Source of the DNA: Ramlibacter aquaticus
GTDB lineage: Bacteria; Pseudomonadota; Gammaproteobacteria; Burkholderiales; Burkholderiaceae_C
Reading direction: 5' to 3'
DNA length: 52,939 nt
NCBI RefSeq assembly: GCF_015159745.1
Contig: NZ_JADDOJ010000019.1
Span: 1 to 52,939 of the forward strand
Below the pieces are notes generated by a model. It was not told the origin of the DNA. It did no database searches and saw nothing but the letters and a program-made list of their open reading frames with translations. Of the stretch, positions 1-11,854 are shown in pieces. How positions within the stretch are numbered: position 1 is the stretch's first letter; every line of letters begins with the position of its first letter. Made by a program: the position numbers and the translations under genes.

Positions 1-166
1 GGGGGTGGTGCATGCCGATTGCAGCGGAGCATCGCGTGTGCTTTTCTGCGCAATGGCGACGCTGCGCGTTCTGCACAGTCCCCAGTTCGGCGGAGGACCT
101 TGCCGCTGCGCACGATGCAGCGCCAGTGCCTGGCCGCAGCGCCGATTTCAGACGATCGAGGACACG

Positions 167-286
167 ATGGACAACTTCAAGATATCGCAGGTCCGCCAGC
201 TGGGCGAGAAGAAGGCCATCTCGACCACGGCCTCGCCGACCTGGGCGAACCCGGCAGCCGCGGGCGCCGGCTGGGAAAGCTTCTGA
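167..286 (+). CDS. 39-aa small protein with chemoreceptor-like WESF C-terminus
   Basis: Short ORF preceded by a good ribosome binding site (GAGG about six bases before the ATG) and ending four bases before the start of the histidine kinase, so the two are probably translated together. The peptide begins MDNFKISQ, has a basic and polar middle, then an Ala/Pro-rich stretch, and ends GWESF. That tail has the xWxxF form of the pentapeptide that tethers CheR/CheB at the end of many chemoreceptors, and the Ala/Pro-rich stretch resembles the flexible linker before it. There is no signal peptide or membrane segment. I do not recognise a named family. It could be a real small adaptor, the remnant of a chemoreceptor gene, or a leader peptide for the kinase. 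Confidence 0.45.
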   Translation: MDNFKISQVRQLGEKKAISTTASPTWANPAAAGAGWESF

Positions 287-290
287 GCCC

Positions 291-4100
<3,810 letters not shown>

Positions 4101-4149
4101 GCGGCCGGGCCGGGCCCGGCGTTGCGCCGCGGCGTGCCTGCGTCGCCGG

Positions 4150-5130
4150 CTACTCGGGCTTGAAGCCCACCGACTGCAGCACCTTGCCCACGCGGTCGAA
4201 GTCGGCGTGCAGCTCGCGCGTCATGTCCTCGCTGCTGCGCGGCTGCCCGGCCTCGAAGCCGGTCTCCAGCATGCGCGCACGCAGCCCGGGGTCCGCCAGC
4301 ACCTTGAGCGCAGCCTGGCGCACACTGGCCTGGGCGGGCGCCGCGCTGTCGGGCGAACTCCACAGGCCCATCCAGCCGATGGCCTCCATCTGCGGGTAGC
4401 CCGCCTCGCGGAAGGTGGGCACGTCCGGCAGCTGCGGCGCGCGCCGCGGCGTGCTGATGCCCAGGGCCCTGATCTTGCCGCTGCGGATCAGCGGCAGCGA
4501 GGTGGCCAGGCCGTCGAACATGAGCGGAATGTGGTTGCCCATGAGGTCGGTGAGCGCGGGCGTGGAGCCCTTGTAGCCCACGTGCTGCAACTGGATGCCG
4601 GCGGACTGGTTCAGGATCAGGCCCAGCACGTGCGACATGGTGCCCGGGCTGTAGGAGCCGTAGCTGATCTCGCCCGGCCTGCCCTTGGCGTAGGCCACGA
4701 GCTCCGCCAGGTTCTTCGCCGGGAAGCTCGGATGCGCCACCAGCACCAGCCCGGCGCGCGCCAGCTCGGCCAGCGGCTTGAGCTGCTGGCCCACGTCGAA
4801 GGGCAGCTTGACGATGTGCGGGATCTCGCTGACCAGCGAATTGACGCCCACCAGCAGGGTGTGGCCGTCGCGCTGCGCGCGCATCAGCTCGCCGACCGCG
4901 ATCGCGCCGGCGCCGCCGGCGCGGTTGTCCACCACCACCGGCTGCCCCAGCTCGCGCGCGAGCGGATCGGCCACCAGGCGCGCCACCAGGTCGGCGCTGC
5001 CGCCGGGCGGTCCGGCGACGATGAGGCGCACCGGCCGGGTGGGCCAGGCCTGGGCGAAGGCGGCGGGGGCCAGGGTGGCGAGGGCGGCCGCGGCGGCGAA
5101 GCGGCGGCGGGACAGCAGGGTCGGGTTCAT
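4150..5130 (-). CDS. Bug/TctC-family periplasmic substrate-binding receptor
   Basis: An extracytoplasmic solute receptor of the tripartite tricarboxylate family, of usual length (326 aa). The N-terminus has a Tat-like signal (SRRRF followed by an Ala-rich core ending AFAQA), then the family opening WPTRPVRLIVAGPPGGSADL and the VVDNRAGGAGAIA block of the ligand pocket. No TctA/TctB membrane subunits are nearby, as is usual for the expanded Bug family in Burkholderiales. It is the last gene of the minus-strand catabolic operon, 24 bases after the YeiH gene (18 from the alternative ATG), so its ligand may be the operon substrate or an intermediate. The ATG at 5130 has GGAA seven bases upstream; another ATG at 5136 is possible. 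Confidence 0.85.
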   Translation of the reverse strand: MNPTLLSRRRFAAAAALATLAPAAFAQAWPTRPVRLIVAGPPGGSADLVARLVADPLARELGQPVVVDNRAGGAGAIAVGELMRAQRDGHTLLVGVNSLVSEIPHIVKLPFDVGQQLKPLAELARAGLVLVAHPSFPAKNLAELVAYAKGRPGEISYGSYSPGTMSHVLGLILNQSAGIQLQHVGYKGSTPALTDLMGNHIPLMFDGLATSLPLIRSGKIRALGISTPRRAPQLPDVPTFREAGYPQMEAIGWMGLWSSPDSAAPAQASVRQAALKVLADPGLRARMLETGFEAGQPRSSEDMTRELHADFDRVGKVLQSVGFKPE

Positions 5131-5154
5131 GGGCATTTCCAGTGTAGGGCGCGC

Positions 5155-6171
5155 TCAGGCGAGCCAGCGCAGGCAGGCGAGGGTGAGCAGGGCGAGGAAC
5201 AGGGTCTCCCCCAGCATCAGCAGCACGGGCTTGAGGCCCACGGCGACGAGCTCGCGCAGCTGGGTCTTCATGCCGATGCCGGCGATGGAGGCGACCAGCA
5301 GCCAGCGCGAGAGGTCGTTGCCGGCCGCCTGCACCGGCCTGGGGATCCAGCCGGTGGAGTTGACCGCCACCAGCACGGCGAAGGCGACGGCGAACCAGGG
5401 CAGCAGCGGCGGGCGCGGGCCGTGCGCGGCGGCGTCCTGGCGCGAGCGGGTGAGCAGCGAGGTGAAGAGGATGACGGGCAGCAGGGTGGCCACGCGCAGC
5501 AGCTTGACCAGGGTGGCGGTATCGCCCGCCGGCGTGGAGATGCTGTAGCCCGCGCCCACCACCTGCGCGACGTCATGGATGGTGCCGCCCAGGAACATGC
5601 CCGCGGCCCGGTCGGACAGGCCCAGCGCGTGCACGACCATGGGGTAGAGCACCATGGCCAGGGTGGACAGGGCAGAAACGCCGATCACGGTGAACAGGGT
5701 GGCGCGGTCCTTGCCGGGGTGCGTGGGCAGCGCGGCCGACAGGGCCAGCGCGGCCGAGGCGCCGCAGATCGCGGTGGCGCCGCCGGTGAGCAGCCCGAAC
5801 AGCGGCTGGAAGCCGAGCAGGCGCGCCGCGAGCATGGCGCAGGCGATGGTGAGCGCGACCGCGCCCAGGATGAAGAGCACGGGCCCCCAGCCCAGGGCCT
5901 GCACCTGCGCCAGCGTGATGCGCAGGCCCAGCAGCGCGATGCCCAGGCGCAGCAGGGCCTTGGCGCTGAACTCGATGCCGGGGGCGCAGGGCCCCTCGGC
6001 CGAGAGGAAGTTCATCGCCATGCCCAGCAGCAGGGCGAACAGCATCACCGGCGCGCCGTAGTGCTCCGACAGGAAGGTGGCCGCCGCGCCGACCACGGCG
6101 CAGGCGATCACCCCGGGCGCCAGCACCCGGGCCCGTGCCGCCGGGGCGGCGTGGGGCATGACGCTGCGCAT
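5155..6171 (-). CDS. YeiH-family putative sulfate/sulfonate exporter (first paralog)
   Basis: About 338 residues of polytopic membrane protein (UPF0324/YeiH family) with about ten hydrophobic segments. The family motifs are visible: LRLGIALLGLRIT, GGATAICGASAA and GGTIHDVAQVVGAGY. Family members are annotated as putative sulfate exporters and some are found beside sulfonate-degradation genes; transport has rarely been shown directly. It starts two bases after the acyl-CoA ligase stop, so the two are co-transcribed and probably translationally coupled. A second ATG at 6159 would shorten the product by four residues. A second YeiH-type protein is encoded at 17918-18982. In this operon, beside a TauD-type dioxygenase and a DmdB-like ligase, export of a sulfur oxyanion is a reasonable inference but unproven. 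Confidence 0.8.
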   Translation of the reverse strand: MRSVMPHAAPAARARVLAPGVIACAVVGAAATFLSEHYGAPVMLFALLLGMAMNFLSAEGPCAPGIEFSAKALLRLGIALLGLRITLAQVQALGWGPVLFILGAVALTIACAMLAARLLGFQPLFGLLTGGATAICGASAALALSAALPTHPGKDRATLFTVIGVSALSTLAMVLYPMVVHALGLSDRAAGMFLGGTIHDVAQVVGAGYSISTPAGDTATLVKLLRVATLLPVILFTSLLTRSRQDAAAHGPRPPLLPWFAVAFAVLVAVNSTGWIPRPVQAAGNDLSRWLLVASIAGIGMKTQLRELVAVGLKPVLLMLGETLFLALLTLACLRWLA

Positions 6172-6173
6172 GC

Positions 6174-7802
6174 TCAGGCCGCCTGCAGCAGGTGGTCGGC
6201 GAACTGCTCGCGCAGCTTGTTCTTCAGCATCTTGCCGGTGGCGCCCAGGGGGATCGCGTCCACGAAGACCACGTCGTCCGGGGTCCACCACTTCGCGATG
6301 CGGCCTTCGAAGTGGGCCAGCAGCGCCTCGCGGTCCAGGGTGCTGCCGGGCTTGCGCACGACCACCAGCAGCGGGCGCTCGTCCCACTTGGGATGGCGCG
6401 CGGCGATGCAGGCCGCCATGGCCACCTCGGGGTGCGACATGGCGATGTTCTCCAGGTCGATGGAGCCTATCCATTCGCCGCCCGACTTGATCACGTCCTT
6501 GCTGCGGTCGGTGATCTGCATGAAGCCGTCGGCATCGATGGTGGCCACGTCGCCGGTGGGAAACCAGCCGTCCACCAGCGGGTCGCCGCCGGCCCCCTTG
6601 AAGTAGCGCGAGACGACCCAGGGGCCGCGCACCAGCAGTTCGCCCGCGGCCCGGCCGTCGCGCGGCAGCTCGCGGCCGTCCTCGCCGACGATCTTCATGT
6701 CCACGCCGAACACCACCCGGCCCTGCTTGGACTTGAGCGCGAGCTGCGCCTGCGCGGGGAGGCGCAGCTGGCGCGGCTTGAGCGTGCAGGCCGTGCCCAG
6801 CGGGCTGATCTCCGTCATGCCCCAGGCGTGCAGCACGTCCACGTCGTAGCGCTCCTGGAAGGCCTGCATCATGGCCGGCGGGCAGGCCGAGCCGCCGATC
6901 ACGGTGCGGCGCATGGTGCTGAAGCCGAGGTTGTTCGCCTCCACGTGCGCGAGCAGGCCCTGCCACACGGTGGGCACGCCGGCGGACATCGTCACGCCCT
7001 CGCCCTCGAACAGCGTGTGCAGGCTCTTGCCGTCCAGGAAGGGCCCGGGCAGGACCAGCTTGGCGCCGACCATGCACGCGGCATAGGGCAGGCCCCAGGC
7101 GTTGACGTGGAACATGGGCACCACGGGCAGGATCACGTCGCGCGCCGAGCAGCTGAGCGAATCGGGCAGGGCGATGGCGTAGGTGTGCAGCACCGTGGAG
7201 CGGTGGCTGTAGAGCGCGCCCTTGGGATTGCCGGTGGTGCCCGAGGTGTAGCACAGGGAGCTGGCGGTGTTCTCGTCGAACACCGGCCACTCGAAGCGGT
7301 CGAGCTGGGTCGCCAGCAGGTCCTCGTAGCACAGCAGGTTGGGGATGCGGGTCTGGGCCGGCATGTGGGCCCGGTCCGTCAGCGCGATGTAGTGCCGCAG
7401 GGTGCGCGCGCGGGGCGCGATCGCCTCGACCAGGGGCAGGAAGCTCAGGTCGAAGAAGATCACCTCGTCCTCGGCGTCGTCGGCGATCCAGGTGACCTGG
7501 TCCGGGTGCAGGCGCGGGTTCAGCGTGTGCAGCACGGCGCCCGATCCCGACACCGCGTAGTACAGCTCCAGGTGGCGGTGGCCGTTCCAGGCCAGCGTGG
7601 CGACCCGCGTGCCGGGCTTCACGCCCAGGGCGCCCAGGGCGTTGGCCAGGCGGCGGGCGCGCGAGGCCATCTGGGCGAAGGTGTAGCGGTGCAGGTCGCC
7701 CTCGACGCGGCGCGAGACGATTTCCTGCTCGCCATGGTGGCGTTCCGCGTGCGTGAGCAGCGAGGACACCAGCAGGGGCTGTTGCATCATGGAACCAAGC
7801 AC
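6174..7802 (-). CDS. Acyl-CoA ligase (AMP-forming), DmdB/medium-long-chain type
   Basis: A 542-residue ANL-superfamily ligase that activates a carboxylic acid to its CoA thioester through an acyl-adenylate. The P-loop-like AMP motif YTSGTTGNPKGALYSHRS is intact, as are the WGMTE box, the hinge region (TGDVATIDADGFMQITDRSKD) and the catalytic lysine region near the end (GATGKMLKNKLRE). The N-terminus (MLGSMMQQPLLVSSLL) matches the subgroup that includes 3-methylmercaptopropionate-CoA ligase DmdB as well as fatty-acyl ligases. The GTG start at 7802 is preferred because AAGGA sits seven bases upstream and relatives begin MLG; ATG codons at 7790 and 7787 are alternatives. It lies in the catabolic operon between the MFS carrier and the YeiH exporter. 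The exact acid cannot be read from sequence. Confidence 0.85.
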   Translation of the reverse strand: MLGSMMQQPLLVSSLLTHAERHHGEQEIVSRRVEGDLHRYTFAQMASRARRLANALGALGVKPGTRVATLAWNGHRHLELYYAVSGSGAVLHTLNPRLHPDQVTWIADDAEDEVIFFDLSFLPLVEAIAPRARTLRHYIALTDRAHMPAQTRIPNLLCYEDLLATQLDRFEWPVFDENTASSLCYTSGTTGNPKGALYSHRSTVLHTYAIALPDSLSCSARDVILPVVPMFHVNAWGLPYAACMVGAKLVLPGPFLDGKSLHTLFEGEGVTMSAGVPTVWQGLLAHVEANNLGFSTMRRTVIGGSACPPAMMQAFQERYDVDVLHAWGMTEISPLGTACTLKPRQLRLPAQAQLALKSKQGRVVFGVDMKIVGEDGRELPRDGRAAGELLVRGPWVVSRYFKGAGGDPLVDGWFPTGDVATIDADGFMQITDRSKDVIKSGGEWIGSIDLENIAMSHPEVAMAACIAARHPKWDERPLLVVVRKPGSTLDREALLAHFEGRIAKWWTPDDVVFVDAIPLGATGKMLKNKLREQFADHLLQAA

Positions 7803-7848
7803 TTCGGTGTCCTTGTCGTTGTCGTGGGGTGGCGCAGGGGGCGCGGCG

Positions 7849-9189
7849 TCAGGCGCGCGCGGCCTGCAGGGGCGGCGGGCGTGGCGCGTCCAGCGGCTCG
7901 CCGGCGCGCTGGCAGTCGGCCTCGTAGGTGCGGGCCGCGCGCAGGAAGGCCAGCGCCGCCAGCACGCCGAAGGCGGGCATCAGCGCCAGCGCCGGGCCCA
8001 GGCCGATCGCGTCCGACAGGGCACCGGTGATGACCGGGCCCAGCGCGAGGCCGAACAGGTTCTGGATCAGCGCCAGCACCGACGAGCCGGTGGAGCGCAC
8101 GCCGGGATGGATCACGTCGATGACGATCGCCGAGACCGGGCCCACGGTGCAGGTCATGAGGAAGCCGCCCAGCACCACCAGCAGGAACTGGCTTTGCGGC
8201 GCGAGGGCCGCGCCGAAGCTGAAGGCCCCGCCCAGCACGGCGAGCGAGCACAGGCACAGCAGGGCCAGGGTCTGCAGCTTGGCGCCCCGGCGCCTGCGGC
8301 CGGCGCGGTCCACCACGGCCCCCCAGACCACGGCCCCCGCGGCGCCGGCCAGCACCACCAGGGCGGCGCGCAGGGCGGCCTGGTCGGGTGCGATGCCGTG
8401 CACGCGGTTGAGGAAGCTGGGCATCCAGGCCCAGATGGAGGATACGACCACCAGCTGCGCGGCGGCGCCGGCGCAGACCCAGCGCATGGTGACGGCGCGC
8501 GAGAGGGCGCGCCAGATGTGGCCGGCCGCCGCGCCCGTGCTGCGCGTCGCCTGTTGCAGCGAGGGGGTCAGCGAGACGGTGCGGTAGTCCTTCACGAGCA
8601 GGTAGAGCAGCGCCAGCACCAGCCCGGGCACGCCCACCACGCCGAAGGCGGACTGCCAGCCCCAGCGGGCCGCGATCACGCCGCCCAGCACCACGCCCAG
8701 CACCGAGCCCACGGACGCGGCGGCGAAGAAGCCGGCCAGCAGCGCGGCGCGCATGCGCTCCGGGAAGTGGCTGGCGATCAGCGCGGCGCCCACCGAGCCG
8801 TAGCCGGCCTCGCCCAGCCCCACCGCCGCACGCGCGCCCAGCAGCGCACCGTAGCTGCGCGTGAACATGCAGGACAGCGTCGCGCTGCTCCACACCACGG
8901 CCATGGCGGCGATGCTGCGCACGCGGCTCACGCGGTCGGCGAACAGGGCCACCGGCAGCGCGCCCAGCGCCACCGTGACCGAGACCACCGACACCAGCGA
9001 GCCGAGCTGGGTGTCGCTCAGGCCCCATTCCCGCTTCATGTGCGGGAACAGGGAGACGATGACCTGGCGGTCCACGTAGTCCATGACCATCAGCGCCAGG
9101 GTCATGGCGAAGGCGAACCAGGCCGCGCCGCGGCCGGCCAGGTAGTCGTTGCCGGAAGCGCCCGGCGCGGCGGTGGGGATGGGGTTCAT
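7849..9189 (-). CDS. MFS transporter (spinster/ACS-like)
   Basis: 446 residues with twelve predicted membrane segments. The TM1 region reads MVMDYVDRQVIVSLFP, and the cytoplasmic loop between TM2 and TM3 has the MFS signature region (ALFADRVSRVRSIA). GLGEAGYGSVGAALIASHFP in TM4-5 is typical of the anion:cation symporter/spinster-like branch that carries organic acids. The start overlaps the stop of the upstream oxidoreductase gene by ATGA, indicating translational coupling. It is probably the cytoplasmic-membrane uptake or efflux carrier of the operon, working with the porin at 15654 on the outer membrane. Substrate unknown. Confidence 0.85.
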   Translation of the reverse strand: MNPIPTAAPGASGNDYLAGRGAAWFAFAMTLALMVMDYVDRQVIVSLFPHMKREWGLSDTQLGSLVSVVSVTVALGALPVALFADRVSRVRSIAAMAVVWSSATLSCMFTRSYGALLGARAAVGLGEAGYGSVGAALIASHFPERMRAALLAGFFAAASVGSVLGVVLGGVIAARWGWQSAFGVVGVPGLVLALLYLLVKDYRTVSLTPSLQQATRSTGAAAGHIWRALSRAVTMRWVCAGAAAQLVVVSSIWAWMPSFLNRVHGIAPDQAALRAALVVLAGAAGAVVWGAVVDRAGRRRRGAKLQTLALLCLCSLAVLGGAFSFGAALAPQSQFLLVVLGGFLMTCTVGPVSAIVIDVIHPGVRSTGSSVLALIQNLFGLALGPVITGALSDAIGLGPALALMPAFGVLAALAFLRAARTYEADCQRAGEPLDAPRPPPLQAARA

Positions 9190-10178
9190 GGCAGCAGGAC
9201 GGTGGCGCCCGTGGTCTGGCGCGATTCGAGGGCGCGGTGCGCCTGGGCGGCCTCCGCGAGCGGGAAGGACTGGCTGGGCTCGCTGCGGATGCGGCCGGCC
9301 AGCACGTGGCCGAAGAGCTCGTCGGCCATGGCGAGCATGTGGCTGCGCGGGGTGGCGTAGTGGATCATCGCGGGCCGCGTGAGCCAGATCGAGCCCTTCA
9401 CGGCCAGCAGCGTGGTGTCGATCTGCACCGGCCCCGAGGTGGTGCCGTTGCTGACCAGGGTGCCGCGCACCTGCAGGCTGTCCAGCGAGGCCATGAGGGT
9501 GTCGGCGCCCACCGAGTCGTACACCACGGGGACGCCCTGGCCGCCGGTGATCTCGCGCACCCGCCTGGGGATCTCGCGCGCCATGTCGGCCGGGGTCATG
9601 CCGCCGGTGACGATGGTGTGGGCGCAGCCGTTGGCCCGCGCCACCTCGGCCTTGGCCTCGGTGCTCACGGTGCCTATCAGGGTCACGCCCAGCGCGCGGG
9701 CCCACTGGCAGGCGATCAGGCCCACGCCGCCGGCGGCCGCGTGGTAGAGGATGGTCTCGCCGCCGTGCAGCGGGTACACCTGGCGGAACAGGTACTGCGC
9801 GGTCATGCCCTTCATCATCAGCGTGGACGCCGTGCTGTCGGCGACGCCGTCGGGCAGGGGGATCAGCACCTCGGCCGGCATCAGGCGCACGTCGGCGTAG
9901 GCGCCCTGCGGGCCCAGCAGGTAGCCCACGCGGTCGCCGGGCCGTACTTCGGTGACACCGGGGCCCACGGCCTCGACCACGCCCACGGCGTCCGAGCCCA
10001 GGCCGTTGGGCAAGGGCAGGGGGTAGCGGCCGCTGCGGATGTAGATGTCGATGAAGTTGACGGCGATGTGGCTGTGGCGCACGCGGGCCTGGCCGGGGCC
10101 GGGCTCGCCGACCTCGACCTGTTCGTAGCGCAGGACCTCGGGGCCGCCGGTGGCGTGGAGACGGATGGCGTGGGGCAT
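9186..10178 (-). CDS. Zinc-independent quinone oxidoreductase / MDR-family enzyme
   Basis: 330 residues of medium-chain reductase of the Qor type (NADPH:quinone oxidoreductase or related enoyl reductase). The N-terminal catalytic fold has VAVNFIDIYIRSGRYPLPLPxGLGSDAVGVVEAVGPGV-like family blocks. The NADP-binding motif AAAGGVG follows in the second half, then a Rossmann fold. Zinc-ligand cysteines of alcohol dehydrogenases are absent, as expected for this branch. Its stop overlaps the start of the MFS gene, and 22 bases separate it from the hydrolase gene upstream. In the operon it may reduce an unsaturated ketone or CoA intermediate; family-level function is sure, substrate is not. Confidence 0.83.
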   Translation of the reverse strand: MPHAIRLHATGGPEVLRYEQVEVGEPGPGQARVRHSHIAVNFIDIYIRSGRYPLPLPNGLGSDAVGVVEAVGPGVTEVRPGDRVGYLLGPQGAYADVRLMPAEVLIPLPDGVADSTASTLMMKGMTAQYLFRQVYPLHGGETILYHAAAGGVGLIACQWARALGVTLIGTVSTEAKAEVARANGCAHTIVTGGMTPADMAREIPRRVREITGGQGVPVVYDSVGADTLMASLDSLQVRGTLVSNGTTSGPVQIDTTLLAVKGSIWLTRPAMIHYATPRSHMLAMADELFGHVLAGRIRSEPSQSFPLAEAAQAHRALESRQTTGATVLLP

Positions 10179-10200
10179 GGGGGGTGTCCGTTTTGGGGGC

Positions 10201-10755
10201 TCAGTGCATGAGCCCGGCGATGAGTTGCTGGCCCTCGGGCCAGGGGCCGTAGCCCGATGCGGGGTTGAGGTGGCCGACCTCGCCGAGGTCGTGGACGCCG
10301 CTGCCCCAGTCGATCGCGAGCTGGAGCACGCGCTGGAAGCCCGCCAGCGGGTCGTTGCGGCTGGCGCAGACCAGGCTGGGGAAGGGCAGTGCTGTGCGCG
10401 GGACCGGCAGCCAGCCGGCGGCCTGCAGCGCGGCCATGCCCGGGTAGCCCTCGGGCATGGGTGTTTCGAAATCGGGCGGCGTCACCAGCAGCGCGGCATG
10501 CACCGCGCGCCGTGTCTGCCGCGCCCAGTGCGCGACCATGATGCAGCCGCCGCTGTGGGCGACGATCACCAGCGGGCCCGCGATGGACTGCGCGGCCTGC
10601 TCGATGGCCTGCACGCGCGCCTGGCAGTCCAGGTCGGTGCGGCCCATGGGTGGCACCGTCACCGAGCCCGGCATCGCCGTCGCGAGCAGGGTCTGCCAGT
10701 GCTGCGGGGCGGCGTCGCGCAGCCCGGGCACGAACAGGACGGTGGGGGCACCCAT
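10201..10755 (-). CDS. RBBP9/YdeN-type small serine hydrolase
   Basis: 184-residue alpha/beta hydrolase of the RBBP9/YdeN family (DUF1234 group), of usual length. Visible are the opening VLFVPGLRDAAPQHWQ and the nucleophile elbow VAHSGGCIMVAHW, with Ser in a HSGG context where many members have HSLG. An Asp lies in CASRNDPLAGF and a late His in GEVGHLNP, giving a plausible Ser-Asp-His triad. No signal peptide, so cytoplasmic. It starts four bases after the BKACE stop and is clearly part of the same operon. Possible roles are hydrolysis of an ester or thioester intermediate; natural substrates of this family are poorly known. Confidence 0.8.
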   Translation of the reverse strand: MGAPTVLFVPGLRDAAPQHWQTLLATAMPGSVTVPPMGRTDLDCQARVQAIEQAAQSIAGPLVIVAHSGGCIMVAHWARQTRRAVHAALLVTPPDFETPMPEGYPGMAALQAAGWLPVPRTALPFPSLVCASRNDPLAGFQRVLQLAIDWGSGVHDLGEVGHLNPASGYGPWPEGQQLIAGLMH

Positions 10756-10759
10756 GGCC

Positions 10760-11818
10760 TCAGGCCGCCTTGCGCAGGAAGCCCTGCTGGCGGCCGCGCG
10801 CGTTGGGCGCGAAGCCGTTGGCCAGCAGCGTCTCTTCCACGGTGTCGTAGAAGACGCCGATCTTCAGGATCTCGCGCGCCTGCTGGGCGGTGGCGATGGG
10901 GCGGCCGAACTCGCCGGCGATGCGCACCAGCTGGCGGATCTGCTCCACCGTGCTCATCTTCTGCGTGCGCGCCTGGTTCCAGATGTTGTCCTCGATGCCG
11001 CAGCGCACGTGCAGGCCCATGGCCATGCCCATCATGTTGATCGGCAGCACGTTGCGCATGCTGCTTTCCACGGTGACCATGGCGCCGTCGGGCAGGGCGC
11101 GCACGAAGTTGGCGAGGTTGTAGATGTTGGGCGCGTCCATGCCGCCGGAGATCGCGACCCAGTTCAGCACCAGCGGGCCCTTGTAGACGCCGCGGCGGAT
11201 CAGCCGCTCCACGGTCTCGAAGCTGTTCAGGTTGTAGAACTGGAAGGCGCTCTGGATGCCGCGGGCCGACAGGCGCCTGATGTGCTCCTCGACGAAGCTG
11301 GGCGTGGAGGGCACCACCATCTCGCTGTACGCGCGGATGCCCTCGGGCGTGCCCAGCGAGGTGCCGGCGATGTCCGCGGTCTCCATATGCTCGAGCACGT
11401 TCATCTGCGTGGTGTTGACCGTGACGGTGACCTGGTCCGGCTTGGGGTCCAGCTCGGCCAGCATGTGGCGCGTGTCGTCGGACAGCCACTTGGCGTTCGC
11501 GCCCTCGCCCTCCGGCGCGAAGGAGATGGAGCCGCCGACCTGCAGGATCATCTCCGGGCAGGCCTGGCGGATGCCCGCCAGCAGCTCGTTGAACTTGGAC
11601 AGGCGCTTGCTGCCCCGGCCGTCGAGTTCACGCACGTGCACGTGCAGCACGCGGGCGCCGGCCTCGTAGCAGTCCACCGCCTTGCGCACCTGCGCTTCCA
11701 TGCTGACCGGGATGTCCTCCGGGAAATCGGAGGGGATCCACTCGGGGCCGTAGGGAGCAGCGGTGATGACCAGCGGTTCCTGGTTTTCGGGGAAGAGGTG
11801 GCCGTCGAGGAAGTTCAT
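10760..11818 (-). CDS. BKACE (DUF849) beta-keto acid cleavage enzyme
   Basis: 352 residues of the beta-keto acid cleavage enzyme family, named after 3-keto-5-aminohexanoate cleavage enzyme Kce. These zinc enzymes convert a beta-keto acid plus acetyl-CoA into acetoacetate and a CoA ester. The TIM-barrel blocks are clear: LVITAAPYGPEW, the zinc-binding HVHVRELDG (His59 and His61), QVGGSISF, SFVEEHIRRLSARGIQSAFQFYN, and VESSMRN near the C-terminal active-site strand. A strong AAGGA site lies five bases before the ATG. It sits between the dioxygenase and the small hydrolase. The family is functionally diverse (substrates include dehydrocarnitine and several aminated or branched keto acids), so the keto acid here is open. 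Confidence 0.85.
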   Translation of the reverse strand: MNFLDGHLFPENQEPLVITAAPYGPEWIPSDFPEDIPVSMEAQVRKAVDCYEAGARVLHVHVRELDGRGSKRLSKFNELLAGIRQACPEMILQVGGSISFAPEGEGANAKWLSDDTRHMLAELDPKPDQVTVTVNTTQMNVLEHMETADIAGTSLGTPEGIRAYSEMVVPSTPSFVEEHIRRLSARGIQSAFQFYNLNSFETVERLIRRGVYKGPLVLNWVAISGGMDAPNIYNLANFVRALPDGAMVTVESSMRNVLPINMMGMAMGLHVRCGIEDNIWNQARTQKMSTVEQIRQLVRIAGEFGRPIATAQQAREILKIGVFYDTVEETLLANGFAPNARGRQQGFLRKAA

Positions 11819-11854
11819 GGGGGTCCTTCGGGAAGTGCGGGGTGAATGGGAGAT

